Shown here: piece by piece, positions 21,201 to 29,603 of the stretch | How the letters are laid out: the number at the start of each line of letters is the position of its first letter | How positions within the stretch are numbered: the stretch's first letter is position 1 | Source: Actinokineospora bangkokensis | Lineage (GTDB): Bacteria; Actinomycetota; Actinomycetes; Mycobacteriales; Pseudonocardiaceae | DNA length: 64,000 nt | Direction: 5' to 3' | Assembly: GCF_001940455.1 (NCBI RefSeq) | Contig: NZ_MKQR01000028.1 | Coordinates: forward strand, 164,057 to 228,056 | Translations under genes and position numbers: made by a program | The notes under the pieces: model-generated | What the model saw: the letters and a program-made list of their open reading frames with translations, nothing else | What the model was told of the DNA's origin: nothing | Databases searched by the model: none

Positions 21201-24200
21201 CCCTACGGCAAGTCCGCGGAGTCGGTGGTGCGCGTGGGCGTGGTGCCGCCCGGCGACCCGCAGCCCGCTGTCGCGGTCGACGACGTGGTCACGGCCGCGC
21301 CCGGGTCCCGCGTGGCGGTGTCGGTGCTGGACAACGACGTGCGCGCCCCCGGTGACACGCTCGTGGTGGAGCCGCTGGACAAGCGCAACCCGGTGCTGCC
21401 GCCGGAGGTCGAGCTCGACGAGCAGACCGGTGTCGTCGAGCTGACCGCGCCGGAGGCCACCGGCAAGCCGCTGGTGGTCGTGTACGCGATCGCGGGCGGC
21501 CTCGGCGACCCGTCGCTGGCGACGCTCACCCTGCGCGCGCAGGAGGACTACAACGCGCCGCCGGTCGTGGCCGACACCTACGCCCAGCCCCCGCCGCCGG
21601 GCTCCGGCACCGTCGCGGTCAACGTCCTCGACCACGCGGGCGACGTCGACGGCCCGTCCGACAAGCTGACCGTCACCAGCACCAGCGACCCCCGGGCCGT
21701 GGTGAGCGGCGGCGAGCTGACCGTCCCGGTCACCGACCAGCCGCGCACGGTCGCCTACGAGGTCACCGACGCGGGCGGTGCCAAGGCCGTCGGGTTCCTG
21801 CACGTGCCCGCCACCGGCAACGGCGCCCCCTACGCCAAGGCCGGGCAGTCCATCGAGGTCGACGTGGACGGCAGCACCACCGTCGACCTGGCCGAGTACG
21901 TGGTGGACCCGGCGGGCAAGCCGGTGAAGCTGACCCTGGTCGACCGCATCGCCACCTCGCCCGCCGCGGGCCTGCGCGCGGCCGCGGACGGCGAGGCCAA
22001 GCTCGTGCTCACCGGCCTCGCGGGCTACAACGGCCCGGCCGCGGTGACCTTCCAGGTGACCAACGGCGCCTCCCTGGCCGACGGGCAGACCGCCTACATC
22101 TCCGTGCCGGTGCAGGTGGGCCCGGAGGTGCCGGTGCTGCGCTGCCCGAGCGGGGCGATCACCCTGACCGCGGGCGGCACCAGCGCGGGCATCGACGTCA
22201 CCTCCGTCTGCCACGTGTGGACGGCCAAGGCCGAGACCGCCCGCGACCTGCGCTACTCGGGCGCGTGGAAGGCCGACCCCGGCGACGTCGACATCGACGG
22301 CAACGGCAGCAGGCGGCTGCGGCTCACCGCCGCGGGCGCGGCCCGCCCCGGCGCCACCGGCGTCCTGGAGGTCACCGTCGACGGCACCGACGCCGCCCCC
22401 GCCGCGCTGCCGGTGGTCGTCGCCGCCGCCCCGCCGCCGTCGGTGGCCCCGGTCATCCAGGACGGCATCAAGGCGGGCGACACCGCCGAGGTGTCCATGG
22501 TCGCCTACGTCCGCTCCCGGCTGCGCGACCCCGAGGTCGGCGTGGTGTCGGTGCGCCAGGTGGCGGGCATGGCCGCGACGACCTCGGTGGCGGGCTCGCT
22601 GGTGCGGCTGACCCCGGGCGCCGACGCGCACGGCCAGATGGCCTTCGACGTGGTGGTCACCGACGTGCCCGACCGCTCCCGCACCGACCGGCAGGTCACC
22701 GGGCGCATCACGCTCAACGTCCTGGGCGTGCCGGACGCGCCCGGCACCCCGGTGCCCGGCCGCACCACGCTGAGCAAGGTCGTGGAGCTGTCCTGGCCGA
22801 CCCCGGCGTCCAACGGCGCGCCGATCGAGGGCTACGAGGTGGAGTACGACGGCGGCTCGCAGGCGTGCGCCGCGTCGCCGTGCACCATCACCGGGCTGAC
22901 CAACGGCCGCGACTACAGCTTCGCGGTCAAGGCCAGGAACCTCGTCGGCTGGAGCCCGCTGTCCGGCCGGTCGGCGGCCGCGCAGCCCAACACCGTCCCC
23001 GGTGCGGTGGGCGCGATCACCGCCAGCGACCCGCAGGACCACAGCCTGCGGCTGAGCTGGAGCGCCCCGCCGAACGAGGGCACGGCCGTGCAGCGCTACG
23101 AGATCGCCTGGACCGGCGGCGGCCGCTCGACCGCCCAGGGCACCTCGGCGACGATCACCGGCCTGGACAACGACACCGTCTACACGTTCACGATCGTCGC
23201 GGTGAACGCCCAAGGACCCGGCCCGGCCAACACCGGCCGCGGCCAGTCCGCAGGCGCCCCCGCGGCGCCGGGCGCGCCCACGGCGACGACCTCGCTCATC
23301 GCGGGCGGTTCGCGCACGGCGGTCGTGCTGGACTGGGCGGCCGTCGGGTCCAACGGCCCCGGCCCCACCACCTACACGGTGAACCGGGACGGCCGTGCGA
23401 TCTGCACCGACACCTCCGCCACCACGTGCGCCGACGACGGCGTGGCCAACGACGGCACCGTCTACAGCTACACCGTGACGGCGAAGAACTCCGTGGGGCA
23501 CACCTCCCCGCCCAGCCCGCCCGCGCAGGTCGAGGCGTCCGCCCAGCCCGACCCGGTGTCCGACATCCGCGTCACCGCCACGGGCCGGGACAACACCGCC
23601 GACCTGTACTTCGACGTGCCCCCCTCCCGCGGCAAGACGAACACGGTGAAGTGCACGGTCAACGGCGGCGGCTCGTGCGGAACGTGGACCTACGGCCGCG
23701 ACGGCGCGCAGAACGCCTACTACGCGATCACGGTGCCCACCAACGGCACCGAGTACACGGTGACCCTCCAGAACTGCAACGGCTCCACCGGTCCCAACGC
23801 GTGCAACCAGGCCACCAGCGGCGCCTTCACCACCTACGGCAACATGAAGGACCTCACCGTCTCCGCCTCCCCCAACGGGCAGAGCGTGAACTACAGCGTC
23901 TCGGTGGACCCCAACGGCAAGCCCGCCACCGTGCGGGTGCAGAGCAGCGCCGGCCGCGACGAGTCCTTCACGACCTGCGCGTGCGGGGTGTGGTCGCAGT
24001 CGTTCACCGACAACGTCGGCTACAGCTACACCGACACCATCACCGTGACCGTCAGCGACGCGGGCAGGCCCACCCTCACCAAGCAGGCCCAGGCCCGCAC
24101 CCAGGACCCGCCGCCCCCGCCGCCGTCGGTGGAGGTCGCCAAGGGCAACCCGTGCAACGGCAACTGCGCCGGGTGCACGGACGTCAGCTGCGCGTTCATC

Positions 24201-24386
24201 TTCGTCACCACCAAGAACTTCACCGGTGGCGTGACGTGCACGTTCAACAGCGACCACGGCAACGGCGGCTTCGTCAACCAGAACTACGGGCCCAACGAGG
24301 CGCGGCAGTCCCAGAACTACTACGGCTACCCGGGCGAACGCGTCTACGTCACCTGCGGTGGCGTGCAGGGATCGGCGCTCTGGTGA
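18246..24386 (+). CDS. Giant Ig-like/fibronectin-III repeat exoprotein
   Basis: The 2046-residue protein is anchored by an N-terminal helix (STAVLVLGASALVTFALSS). Residues 40-395 look like a propeller-type region with short beta repeats. From about 398 to 1490 there are roughly ten cadherin/Ig-like repeats with VLDNDSDPAG-type motifs (around 416, 705, 803 and 1015). From 1498 to about 1765 lie three FN3 domains, then two more divergent beta domains and a Cys-rich tail (1955-2046) ending in CGGVQGSALW. It probably projects through the cell wall. The GTG start follows GGGGAGAA. It sits between the kinase and MoxR genes. Confidence 0.88.
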   Translation: MGFFKRHRTAIASTAVLVLGASALVTFALSSTGYPVRQADLHDGGIWVTSDADGLVGRLNKPVGSLDAAFYPPGGAQTSYQLDVLQDGAAVVARDLATGRALPVDVGLARALPDGAVPVGADVRLRLGGGTLAALDPASGKVWATRVDERAGTTDLSGIDPAGPAVATLDGGGTAALAVGVDGAVHAVSASGKTVTVRVGDSGFEPADYGQLSGKPRAAQATAVGELMVVLDTGDGTLYLPDGSTRALGADADARLQQPSQSAATALVATSRGLFAVGMGDGAITALHEGAAGAPAAPVRLGDCVYAAWAKSTPGYVRACGGGKATPGNLRDEAALVKPQFRVNRQAVVLNDLATGAVWDLGTQQKVDDWSAVKPPPIESDSDKSKDDKNTDAARDKPPKAVDDTLGARPGRTTVLHVLDNDSDPAGNTLSITALSATQVAGSQLSVAPDGQTVQVTMPPGGQSASFKYTVDDGRGLTATATVSVQARAEAENKPPEPRLAYQPRDWSVPAGGNLVMPALADWRDFDGDPIVLADAAAEAGSVTTTPDGFVEYTAPAEPGRQPVRFRVTDGRSEPVGGTENVVVQDPAAGAAVAPTAEPDVARGQVGKPIVVRPLENDRPGADPTDPLAQLALAAEVATPPGTTVLSDLKTGTVTVTATKPGTTFLEYTASYGNAPFAKGSIRVDAAPAPPSPLPPVAVPDSAVVRGQLPTLVDVLANDFDPAGDLLVVQRAETTTDAQLQVAVVRGRWLRINAVTPALLPNPQVVRYSITSGATGEVTGEVQVTQLAPPADDTPVPKDDHATVRAGDAVTIPVLDNDTSPSGAPIVLQANVQGAPGPGMLSVTGVQDPDTQVGTAYTNGGTVRYVPPAAVDAPTKVTVKYVAQNASGSPAFGYAHITITPAPSPTNPDQAPTPQPVEARATAGDTLEISLPTSGVDPDGDSVTVTGIGSAPALGRVLAVGATSVTYQAYPTTAGTDSFKYVVTDPYGKSAESVVRVGVVPPGDPQPAVAVDDVVTAAPGSRVAVSVLDNDVRAPGDTLVVEPLDKRNPVLPPEVELDEQTGVVELTAPEATGKPLVVVYAIAGGLGDPSLATLTLRAQEDYNAPPVVADTYAQPPPPGSGTVAVNVLDHAGDVDGPSDKLTVTSTSDPRAVVSGGELTVPVTDQPRTVAYEVTDAGGAKAVGFLHVPATGNGAPYAKAGQSIEVDVDGSTTVDLAEYVVDPAGKPVKLTLVDRIATSPAAGLRAAADGEAKLVLTGLAGYNGPAAVTFQVTNGASLADGQTAYISVPVQVGPEVPVLRCPSGAITLTAGGTSAGIDVTSVCHVWTAKAETARDLRYSGAWKADPGDVDIDGNGSRRLRLTAAGAARPGATGVLEVTVDGTDAAPAALPVVVAAAPPPSVAPVIQDGIKAGDTAEVSMVAYVRSRLRDPEVGVVSVRQVAGMAATTSVAGSLVRLTPGADAHGQMAFDVVVTDVPDRSRTDRQVTGRITLNVLGVPDAPGTPVPGRTTLSKVVELSWPTPASNGAPIEGYEVEYDGGSQACAASPCTITGLTNGRDYSFAVKARNLVGWSPLSGRSAAAQPNTVPGAVGAITASDPQDHSLRLSWSAPPNEGTAVQRYEIAWTGGGRSTAQGTSATITGLDNDTVYTFTIVAVNAQGPGPANTGRGQSAGAPAAPGAPTATTSLIAGGSRTAVVLDWAAVGSNGPGPTTYTVNRDGRAICTDTSATTCADDGVANDGTVYSYTVTAKNSVGHTSPPSPPAQVEASAQPDPVSDIRVTATGRDNTADLYFDVPPSRGKTNTVKCTVNGGGSCGTWTYGRDGAQNAYYAITVPTNGTEYTVTLQNCNGSTGPNACNQATSGAFTTYGNMKDLTVSASPNGQSVNYSVSVDPNGKPATVRVQSSAGRDESFTTCACGVWSQSFTDNVGYSYTDTITVTVSDAGRPTLTKQAQARTQDPPPPPPSVEVAKGNPCNGNCAGCTDVSCAFIFVTTKNFTGGVTCTFNSDHGNGGFVNQNYGPNEARQSQNYYGYPGERVYVTCGGVQGSALW

Positions 24387-24417
24387 ACACCCCCACCCAG
24401 GAAGAGAAGGACGGCGC

Positions 24418-25383
24418 ATGACGGCCACCCCGGAGCAGGCGCAGCTGTTCGCGCAGACGTTCGACCGGTTGGTCGCGAACGTGTGCGTGGCGATCGTCGG
24501 CAAGGAGCACGCGGTGCGGCTGGCGCTGACCTGCCTGCTCTCCGACGGGCACCTGCTGCTAGAGGACTACCCCGGCACCGGCAAGACGTCGCTGGCCAAG
24601 GCCCTGGCGCGGTCGGTGCAGGGCAGCAACTCGCGCATCCAGTTCACCCCGGACCTGCTGCCCTCCGACGTCACCGGCGTCACCATCTACGACCAGCGCA
24701 AGCAGGAGTTCGAGTTCCACCGCGGGCCGATCTTCGCCGCGATCGTGCTGGCCGACGAGATCAACCGGGCCTCGCCGAAGACCCAGTCGGCGCTGCTGGA
24801 GGTCATGGAGGAGGGGCGGGTCACCGTCGACGGCAAGCCCTACGAGGTGGGCAAGCCGTTCATGGTCATCGCCACCCAGAACCCGGTGGAGCAGGCGGGC
24901 ACCTACCGGCTGCCGGAGGCCCAGCTCGACCGGTTCCTGATGAAGACCTCGCTGGGCTACCCCGACCACAACGCGACGGTGGCGCTGCTGACCGCCGCGG
25001 CCGTGCGCGACCGGTCGGTGCAGGTGCAGCCCGCGATCAGCACCGCGGCGGTCGGGCAGCTGTCGGCCACCGCCGACCAGGTGCACGTGGACGCGGCGGT
25101 GCTCGGCTACATCACCCGGATCGCCGAGGCCTCCCGCGAGCACGAGCACGTGCGGCTGGGCGTGTCCGTGCGCGGCTGCCTGGCGTTCGTGCGCTGCGCG
25201 AAGACGTGGGCGATGACCAAGGGCCGCCACTACGTCACCCCCGAGGACGTCAAGGAGCTGGCGACCCCGGTGCTCAGCCACCGCGTCCTGCTCAACCCGC
25301 AGGCGCAGTTCGACGGCGTGTCCGTCGACGACGTGATCGCCAAGCTGCTGGCCGACGTGCCGCCGCCGGTGGCGCGGGGCTGA
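24418..25383 (+). CDS. MoxR-family AAA+ ATPase
   Basis: The 321-residue protein carries Walker A PGTGKTS at 52-58, Walker B with VLADEINRA near 110-118, sensor motif ATQNPVEQAGTYRLPEAQLD and the helical lid typical of MoxR proteins. MoxR ATPases act as chaperones for partner proteins, often DUF58 or VWA proteins encoded next to them, as here. The ATG at 24418 lies 32 nt after the giant protein's stop, with AAGAGAAGG upstream. The gene ends 5 nt before the DUF58 start. Confidence 0.93.
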   Translation: MTATPEQAQLFAQTFDRLVANVCVAIVGKEHAVRLALTCLLSDGHLLLEDYPGTGKTSLAKALARSVQGSNSRIQFTPDLLPSDVTGVTIYDQRKQEFEFHRGPIFAAIVLADEINRASPKTQSALLEVMEEGRVTVDGKPYEVGKPFMVIATQNPVEQAGTYRLPEAQLDRFLMKTSLGYPDHNATVALLTAAAVRDRSVQVQPAISTAAVGQLSATADQVHVDAAVLGYITRIAEASREHEHVRLGVSVRGCLAFVRCAKTWAMTKGRHYVTPEDVKELATPVLSHRVLLNPQAQFDGVSVDDVIAKLLADVPPPVARG

Positions 25384-25388
25384 CACCG

Positions 25389-26651
25389 TTGTCCAGCGCG
25401 ACCGGCACGGGCCGGGTGAGGGTGGGCGCCGCCGCCGCGGCGGCGCTGCGGGAGGCGCGCCGCGCCGCGCGCCGGTGGGCGCCGTGGCTGGGCGTGGTGA
25501 CGCCGCTGGGCTGGCTGGTGCTCGGCGGGTCGGTGGTCTGCTGGCTGCTGGCCGCCGCGTTCGGCTGGCTGGAGCTGCTGGTGGTGGGCGCGACCGGGCT
25601 GCTGGTGTTCGCCCTGTGCACCGGCTGGGCGGTGGGGCGCACGGCGCTGGAGGTGCGGTTCGGCCTCGACCGCGAGCGGGTGGTGGCCGGGCAGTCCACC
25701 GGGTGCGGGGTGGAGGTCGCCGGGCGGCGCTCCGGCGGGCGGCTGCTGGCCCTGGAGCTGGAGCTGCCGATCGGGCCCGACATCCGGGTGGTGGACGTGC
25801 CGGGGCTGGCCGCCGGGCAGGTGCACCGGGAGTGGTTCGAGATCCCGACCACCCGCCGCGGCGTGATCCCGGTGGGGCCCGCGGTGACCGTGCGCGGCGA
25901 CCCGCTGGGCGTGGTGCGCCGCGCGCTGTCCTGGGACCGCCGCCGCGACCTGCACGTGCACCCGGTGACCACGCCGCTGTCGTCGCTGGGCGCGGGCCTG
26001 CTGCGCGACCTGGAGGGCCACACCACCAACGACCCGTCGAACAGCGACCTGGCCTTCCACACCCTGCGCGAGTACGCCCCCGGCGACGACCGCAGGCACA
26101 TCCACTGGCGCTCGTCGGCGAAGGTGTCCGGGGCCGCGCGCAACGACACGTTCCTGGTGCGCCAGTACCTCGACACCCGGCGCGCCCGGCTCGTCGTGGT
26201 GGTCGACGGGCACCCGGCCGCCTACGCCGAGCCCGACGACTTCGAGGTGGCCATGTCCGTGGCGGGGTCGCTGTGCCTGCGCGCGGTGGAGGACGAGATC
26301 GACCTGTCGCTGCTGGCCGCCGGGCAGGTGGTGCACGACGCCACCGCGCAGCGGGCGCTGGACGGGCTGGCCATGGCCACCCCCGCCGAGCTGCCGCTGG
26401 CCGAGCTGACCGCGCGGGCGGCCAGGATCGCCCCGGACGCCACCATGGTCGCCCTGGTGACCGGCGCGCACCGCGACTTCGCCGAGCTGGACCGGGCCGC
26501 CGCCCAGTTCACCCAGGACACCAGCAAGACCGCGTTCGCCGTGGCCGCCGGGCGCCCCGCCGGGCTCACCGGCAGCGCGTCGCTGACCATCGCGGCCGTG
26601 CGCGACCTGACCGACCTGCGCGCCGTCGTCGAAGGGGGCACGTTCGGATGA
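25389..26651 (+). CDS. DUF58 protein (MoxR partner)
   Basis: The 420-residue protein has two N-terminal membrane helices (about 35-80), a beta-rich segment, and the DUF58 hallmark REYAPGDDRRHIHWRSSAK near 226-244, followed by a VWA-like fold (LVVVVDGHP...). DUF58 proteins are linked to MoxR ATPases and to TgpA-type membrane proteins in many bacteria. The start is uncertain. TTG at 25389 is the first start codon after the MoxR stop in this frame. The stop overlaps the next gene's ATG by 4 nt. Confidence 0.85.
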   Translation: MSSATGTGRVRVGAAAAAALREARRAARRWAPWLGVVTPLGWLVLGGSVVCWLLAAAFGWLELLVVGATGLLVFALCTGWAVGRTALEVRFGLDRERVVAGQSTGCGVEVAGRRSGGRLLALELELPIGPDIRVVDVPGLAAGQVHREWFEIPTTRRGVIPVGPAVTVRGDPLGVVRRALSWDRRRDLHVHPVTTPLSSLGAGLLRDLEGHTTNDPSNSDLAFHTLREYAPGDDRRHIHWRSSAKVSGAARNDTFLVRQYLDTRRARLVVVVDGHPAAYAEPDDFEVAMSVAGSLCLRAVEDEIDLSLLAAGQVVHDATAQRALDGLAMATPAELPLAELTARAARIAPDATMVALVTGAHRDFAELDRAAAQFTQDTSKTAFAVAAGRPAGLTGSASLTIAAVRDLTDLRAVVEGGTFG

Positions 26652-28864
26652 GCCGCCCGCTGCTGCCCGTCCGCGGTGACGTCACCGACGCGGGCTTCCT
26701 CACCCTGGCGTTCCTGGTCGCGGTCGCGGGCTTCGCAGGCACGTTCACCGGCTGGGCCTTCCTGCTCGTCGGCGTGGTCGGGCTGGGGCTGGGCATCGTG
26801 GTGGGGCACGTGGCGAACGTGCTGCGCCAGCCGCTGGTCACCGTCGCGGCCATGACCGTCGGGGTGTTCTTCCTGCTCGGCGGGGCCGTGGTCATGCGCG
26901 ACCGGGCGGTCGCGGGCTTCCTGCCCGGCCCGGACGCGCTCGGCGGCCTGGCCGAGTCCGGCGTCGACAGCTGGAAGGAGCTGCTGACCACCGTCCCGCC
27001 GGTCGACGGCAGCGGCCCGATGCTGGTGATCCCCTACATCCTGGGCCTGTTGTGCGGGGCGGGCGGGTTCACCATGGCCCGCAGGCTGCGCTGGAGCGCG
27101 GCCCCGGCGCTGGCCCCCGCCCTGGTGCTGGTGGCGGTGATCCTGCTCGGCACGCACGAACCGGACGCCCCGCGCCTGCAGGGCGCGGCCTTCGCCTGCC
27201 TGGTGCTGTGCTGGTCGGCGGTGCGCGCCCGGCGCCGCCGCAGGCCCATCCGCGACGGCGGCCGCCGCGCGACCCGGCTGGCCACCGGCGCCGGGGTCAT
27301 CGCCGTGGCCGCGGGCGTCGCGGTGGTCGCGAGCCCGGTGCTGCCCGGCGCGGGCGGCGACCGCACGGTGCTGCGCGACTACGTCACCCCGCCGTTCGAG
27401 ATCGACCAGTACCCCTCACCGCTGGTGGGCTTCCGCAAGTACACCAAGGACGCCAACCAGCTGTGGGACCAGACGCTGTTCACCGTGCGGGGCCTGCCGG
27501 AGGGCGGCCTGGTGCGCATCGCGACGCTCACCGACTACACCGGCACCGTCTGGGGCGCCGACAGCGGCTTCCAGCGGGTCGGCCCGCGCATCACCACCAC
27601 GGCCCAGGGCACCCCCGCGACCGTGACGGTCACCATCGGCGCCGCCTACGCCGCCTCCGACGACGTGAACGCCTGGCTGCCCACCGCGGGCGTGCCCACC
27701 GGGATCAGCTTCGACGAGCCTGGGCACACCGACGGCTTCCGCTACAACCTCGACACCCTCTCCGGCATCGTCACCGACCGGCTCTCCGCGGGCGACAGCT
27801 ACACCATCGAGGCGGTGCTGCCGAGCACCCAGCTGCCCGAGGACCCCCAGCCCTTCGGCCGCCCCACCGTGTCCACCGCGGCGTCCACCTTCGTCAACGC
27901 GAAGGCGACCGGGTGGGCGGGCAGCGAGACCGACCTCGGCGCCCGGCTGCGCGCGGTGGCCTCCCACCTGCGCGACAACGGCGCCTACAGCGACGGCGGC
28001 CCCGGCGAGCAGGAGTACCTGCCCGGCCACGGCACCGGCAGGCTCACCGCCTTCCTCAACGCCCAGCGCCCGGTGGGCGACGACGAGCAGTACGCGGCGG
28101 TGTTCGCCCTGATCGCCAACCAGCTCGGCATGCCCACCCGCGTCGTGCTCGGCGCCCAGCCCGGCCCGGACGGGGTGGTGCGCGGCGAGCAGGTGCAGGC
28201 CTGGGTGGAGGTGCACCTCGCGGACGGCTCCTGGGTGCCCCTGCGCGCCGCGGACTTCATGCCCGACCGCTCGAAGAAGCCGGACAAGCAGCCCCCGCAG
28301 CAGGTCGAGAACACCGACGCCTCGATCGTCCCCCCGCCCAACACCGTCCACCCGCCCAGCTCCCTCACCGACGCCAGCCAGGTCGACCCCAACGCCACCC
28401 GCCGCCCCGGCGACCTCGACGAGGGCTCGGCCCCCTGGCCCGCCTTCGTGGTCTTCCTGCTCACCTGGGTCCTGCCCCCGCTGGCCACCGCCGCCCTGCT
28501 CTGCCTGCTCGTCCTCGGCGGCAAGGCCTGGCGCAGGCGCCGCCGCCGCACCCGCGGCACCCCGGCCGCCCGCGTCGCCGCGGGCTGGCAGGAGGTCCTC
28601 GACCGCGCCAGGGACCTGGGCGCGGTCATCCCCCCGGGCCTCACCCGCCCCGAACAGGCCCGAGCCCTGGGCGACCGGGCCGTCCACCCCCTCGCCCACA
28701 CCGCCGACGCCACCGTCTTCGGCCCCCACGACCCCACCGACCACACCGCCACCACCTTCTGGACCACCGTCGACGCCGTCCGCAAGGCCATGGGCTCCCA
28801 CACCAGCCCCCTCCACCGCGCCCGCGCGGCCCTCAACCTCACCACCTTCCGCACTCGCACCTAG
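26648..28864 (+). CDS. TgpA-type membrane transglutaminase-like protein lacking the catalytic triad
   Basis: The 738-residue protein has about six to seven membrane helices in its first 240 residues. An extracellular transglutaminase-like region lies at about 380-540, then a Pro-rich linker, another helix near 600 and a cytoplasmic tail with a DUF4129-like stretch. Active TgpA-type domains have GxC, HAWVEV and a following Asp. Here the matching positions read GDDEQYAAVF (Cys to D479), QAWVEV (His to Q517) and VPLRAAD (Asp to R533). It is therefore probably a binding or scaffold protein and not an enzyme. It overlaps the DUF58 gene (ATGA) and ends the seven-gene run. Confidence 0.85.
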   Translation: MSRPLLPVRGDVTDAGFLTLAFLVAVAGFAGTFTGWAFLLVGVVGLGLGIVVGHVANVLRQPLVTVAAMTVGVFFLLGGAVVMRDRAVAGFLPGPDALGGLAESGVDSWKELLTTVPPVDGSGPMLVIPYILGLLCGAGGFTMARRLRWSAAPALAPALVLVAVILLGTHEPDAPRLQGAAFACLVLCWSAVRARRRRRPIRDGGRRATRLATGAGVIAVAAGVAVVASPVLPGAGGDRTVLRDYVTPPFEIDQYPSPLVGFRKYTKDANQLWDQTLFTVRGLPEGGLVRIATLTDYTGTVWGADSGFQRVGPRITTTAQGTPATVTVTIGAAYAASDDVNAWLPTAGVPTGISFDEPGHTDGFRYNLDTLSGIVTDRLSAGDSYTIEAVLPSTQLPEDPQPFGRPTVSTAASTFVNAKATGWAGSETDLGARLRAVASHLRDNGAYSDGGPGEQEYLPGHGTGRLTAFLNAQRPVGDDEQYAAVFALIANQLGMPTRVVLGAQPGPDGVVRGEQVQAWVEVHLADGSWVPLRAADFMPDRSKKPDKQPPQQVENTDASIVPPPNTVHPPSSLTDASQVDPNATRRPGDLDEGSAPWPAFVVFLLTWVLPPLATAALLCLLVLGGKAWRRRRRRTRGTPAARVAAGWQEVLDRARDLGAVIPPGLTRPEQARALGDRAVHPLAHTADATVFGPHDPTDHTATTFWTTVDAVRKAMGSHTSPLHRARAALNLTTFRTRT

Positions 28865-28904
28865 AGCCCCCGCCCGCACCACCCACCACGCCGAACCCAG
28901 GCCG

Positions 28905-29022
28905 ACAACCCGCCCCGGTTGGTGGTCCCGTCGTGCGGGAAGGCGACCACCCCCAAACCCGAACCCGGGCTGCACAACCCGCCCTGGTGGGTGGTCCCGC
29001 TGGCAGTGGAGGCGACCACCCC
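28905..29022. repeat. Two tandem hairpin units in the 28865-29603 gap
   Basis: Two imperfect copies of a ~50-bp unit lie at 28905-28954 and 28974-29022. Each begins ACAACCCGCCC and contains the self-complementary pair GGTGGTCCCG ... CGACCACCCC. They follow the end of the seven-gene locus by 40 bp and may serve as its terminator. The rest of this 739-bp gap holds the large structured repeat (29051-29197), about 350 bp of C-rich sequence with no credible gene, and an iron box. Confidence 0.6.
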
Positions 29023-29050
29023 AGGAAGCCGAGCCGGGGCAGACGGCTCT

Positions 29051-29197
29051 GCCCGGTTGGGTGGATTCGCTTGGTCGGGGGAGGCGATCATGTGCTACCC
29101 AACGGGACGGGCGGGCGTCTTTTCAGCCCGCCTTTTCCCCGCCCGCAGCGCATGATCGCCGTAGGGGCCCCGACCAAGCGAATCCACCCAACCGGGC
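29051..29197 (+). repeat. Structured palindromic element, copy 1 (147 bp)
   Basis: The outer arms are 30-nt perfect complements (29051-29080 and 29168-29197). Inner arms GGCGATCATG/CATGATCGCC flank a conserved core containing GGCGGGCGTCTTTTCAGCCC. The core is almost the same in copies 2 and 3, but the arms differ and each stays self-complementary (GGATTCGC with GCGAATCC here). It lies downstream of the seven-gene locus. Confidence 0.85.
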
Positions 29198-29553
29198 CAC
29201 CCACCCAACCCCCCACCCCCCGGCAAAGCCAAGTGGCCCCACCCACAGCCCCACCCACCAAGCCGCCAAACCCACGCACCCACAGCCCCCACTCTCCGAC
29301 GCGGATTCGGTGAACCGGTGTGAAACACCCGGCCCGCACCGGCGATGCACCCGGTGAACGGCCCCGGTGGACCCCCAGCTCCGGGGCCGTTCCCCTGCCC
29401 GGCCCCGCCCGCCGCAGCCGGAAACCCCCGAGTTCTCCCCAGCCTGGGGACAGCCCTGTGCACAACCATGACCCGGAGAGCCGCTTGACAAACCCCTCCC
29501 CACCAGCAATAAAACCGCCGCGCCACGACAGCGGGTCGCCCGGGCAGGAGAGG

Positions 29554-29569
29554 TGAGGCTAGCCTAACC
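29554..29569. promoter_or_regulatory. IdeR/DmdR-type iron box before the formyltransferase gene
   Basis: TGAGGCTAGCCTAACC matches most of the known actinobacterial iron-box core TAGGTTAGGCTAACC. It lies 35 nt before the formyltransferase start, overlapping the expected promoter. Binding of iron-loaded IdeR/DmdR would repress the gene when iron is plentiful. Confidence 0.75.
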
Positions 29570-29603
29570 GCGACGTGTCTCCGAGGTGCCCAGGAGGGTT
29601 TCG

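Noticed and set aside
18171-24503. 2110-codon minus-strand ORF opposite the giant exoprotein
   Set aside because: Long stop-free antisense frames are expected at this GC content, and the translation is repetitive Gly/Arg/Val with no recognisable domain.
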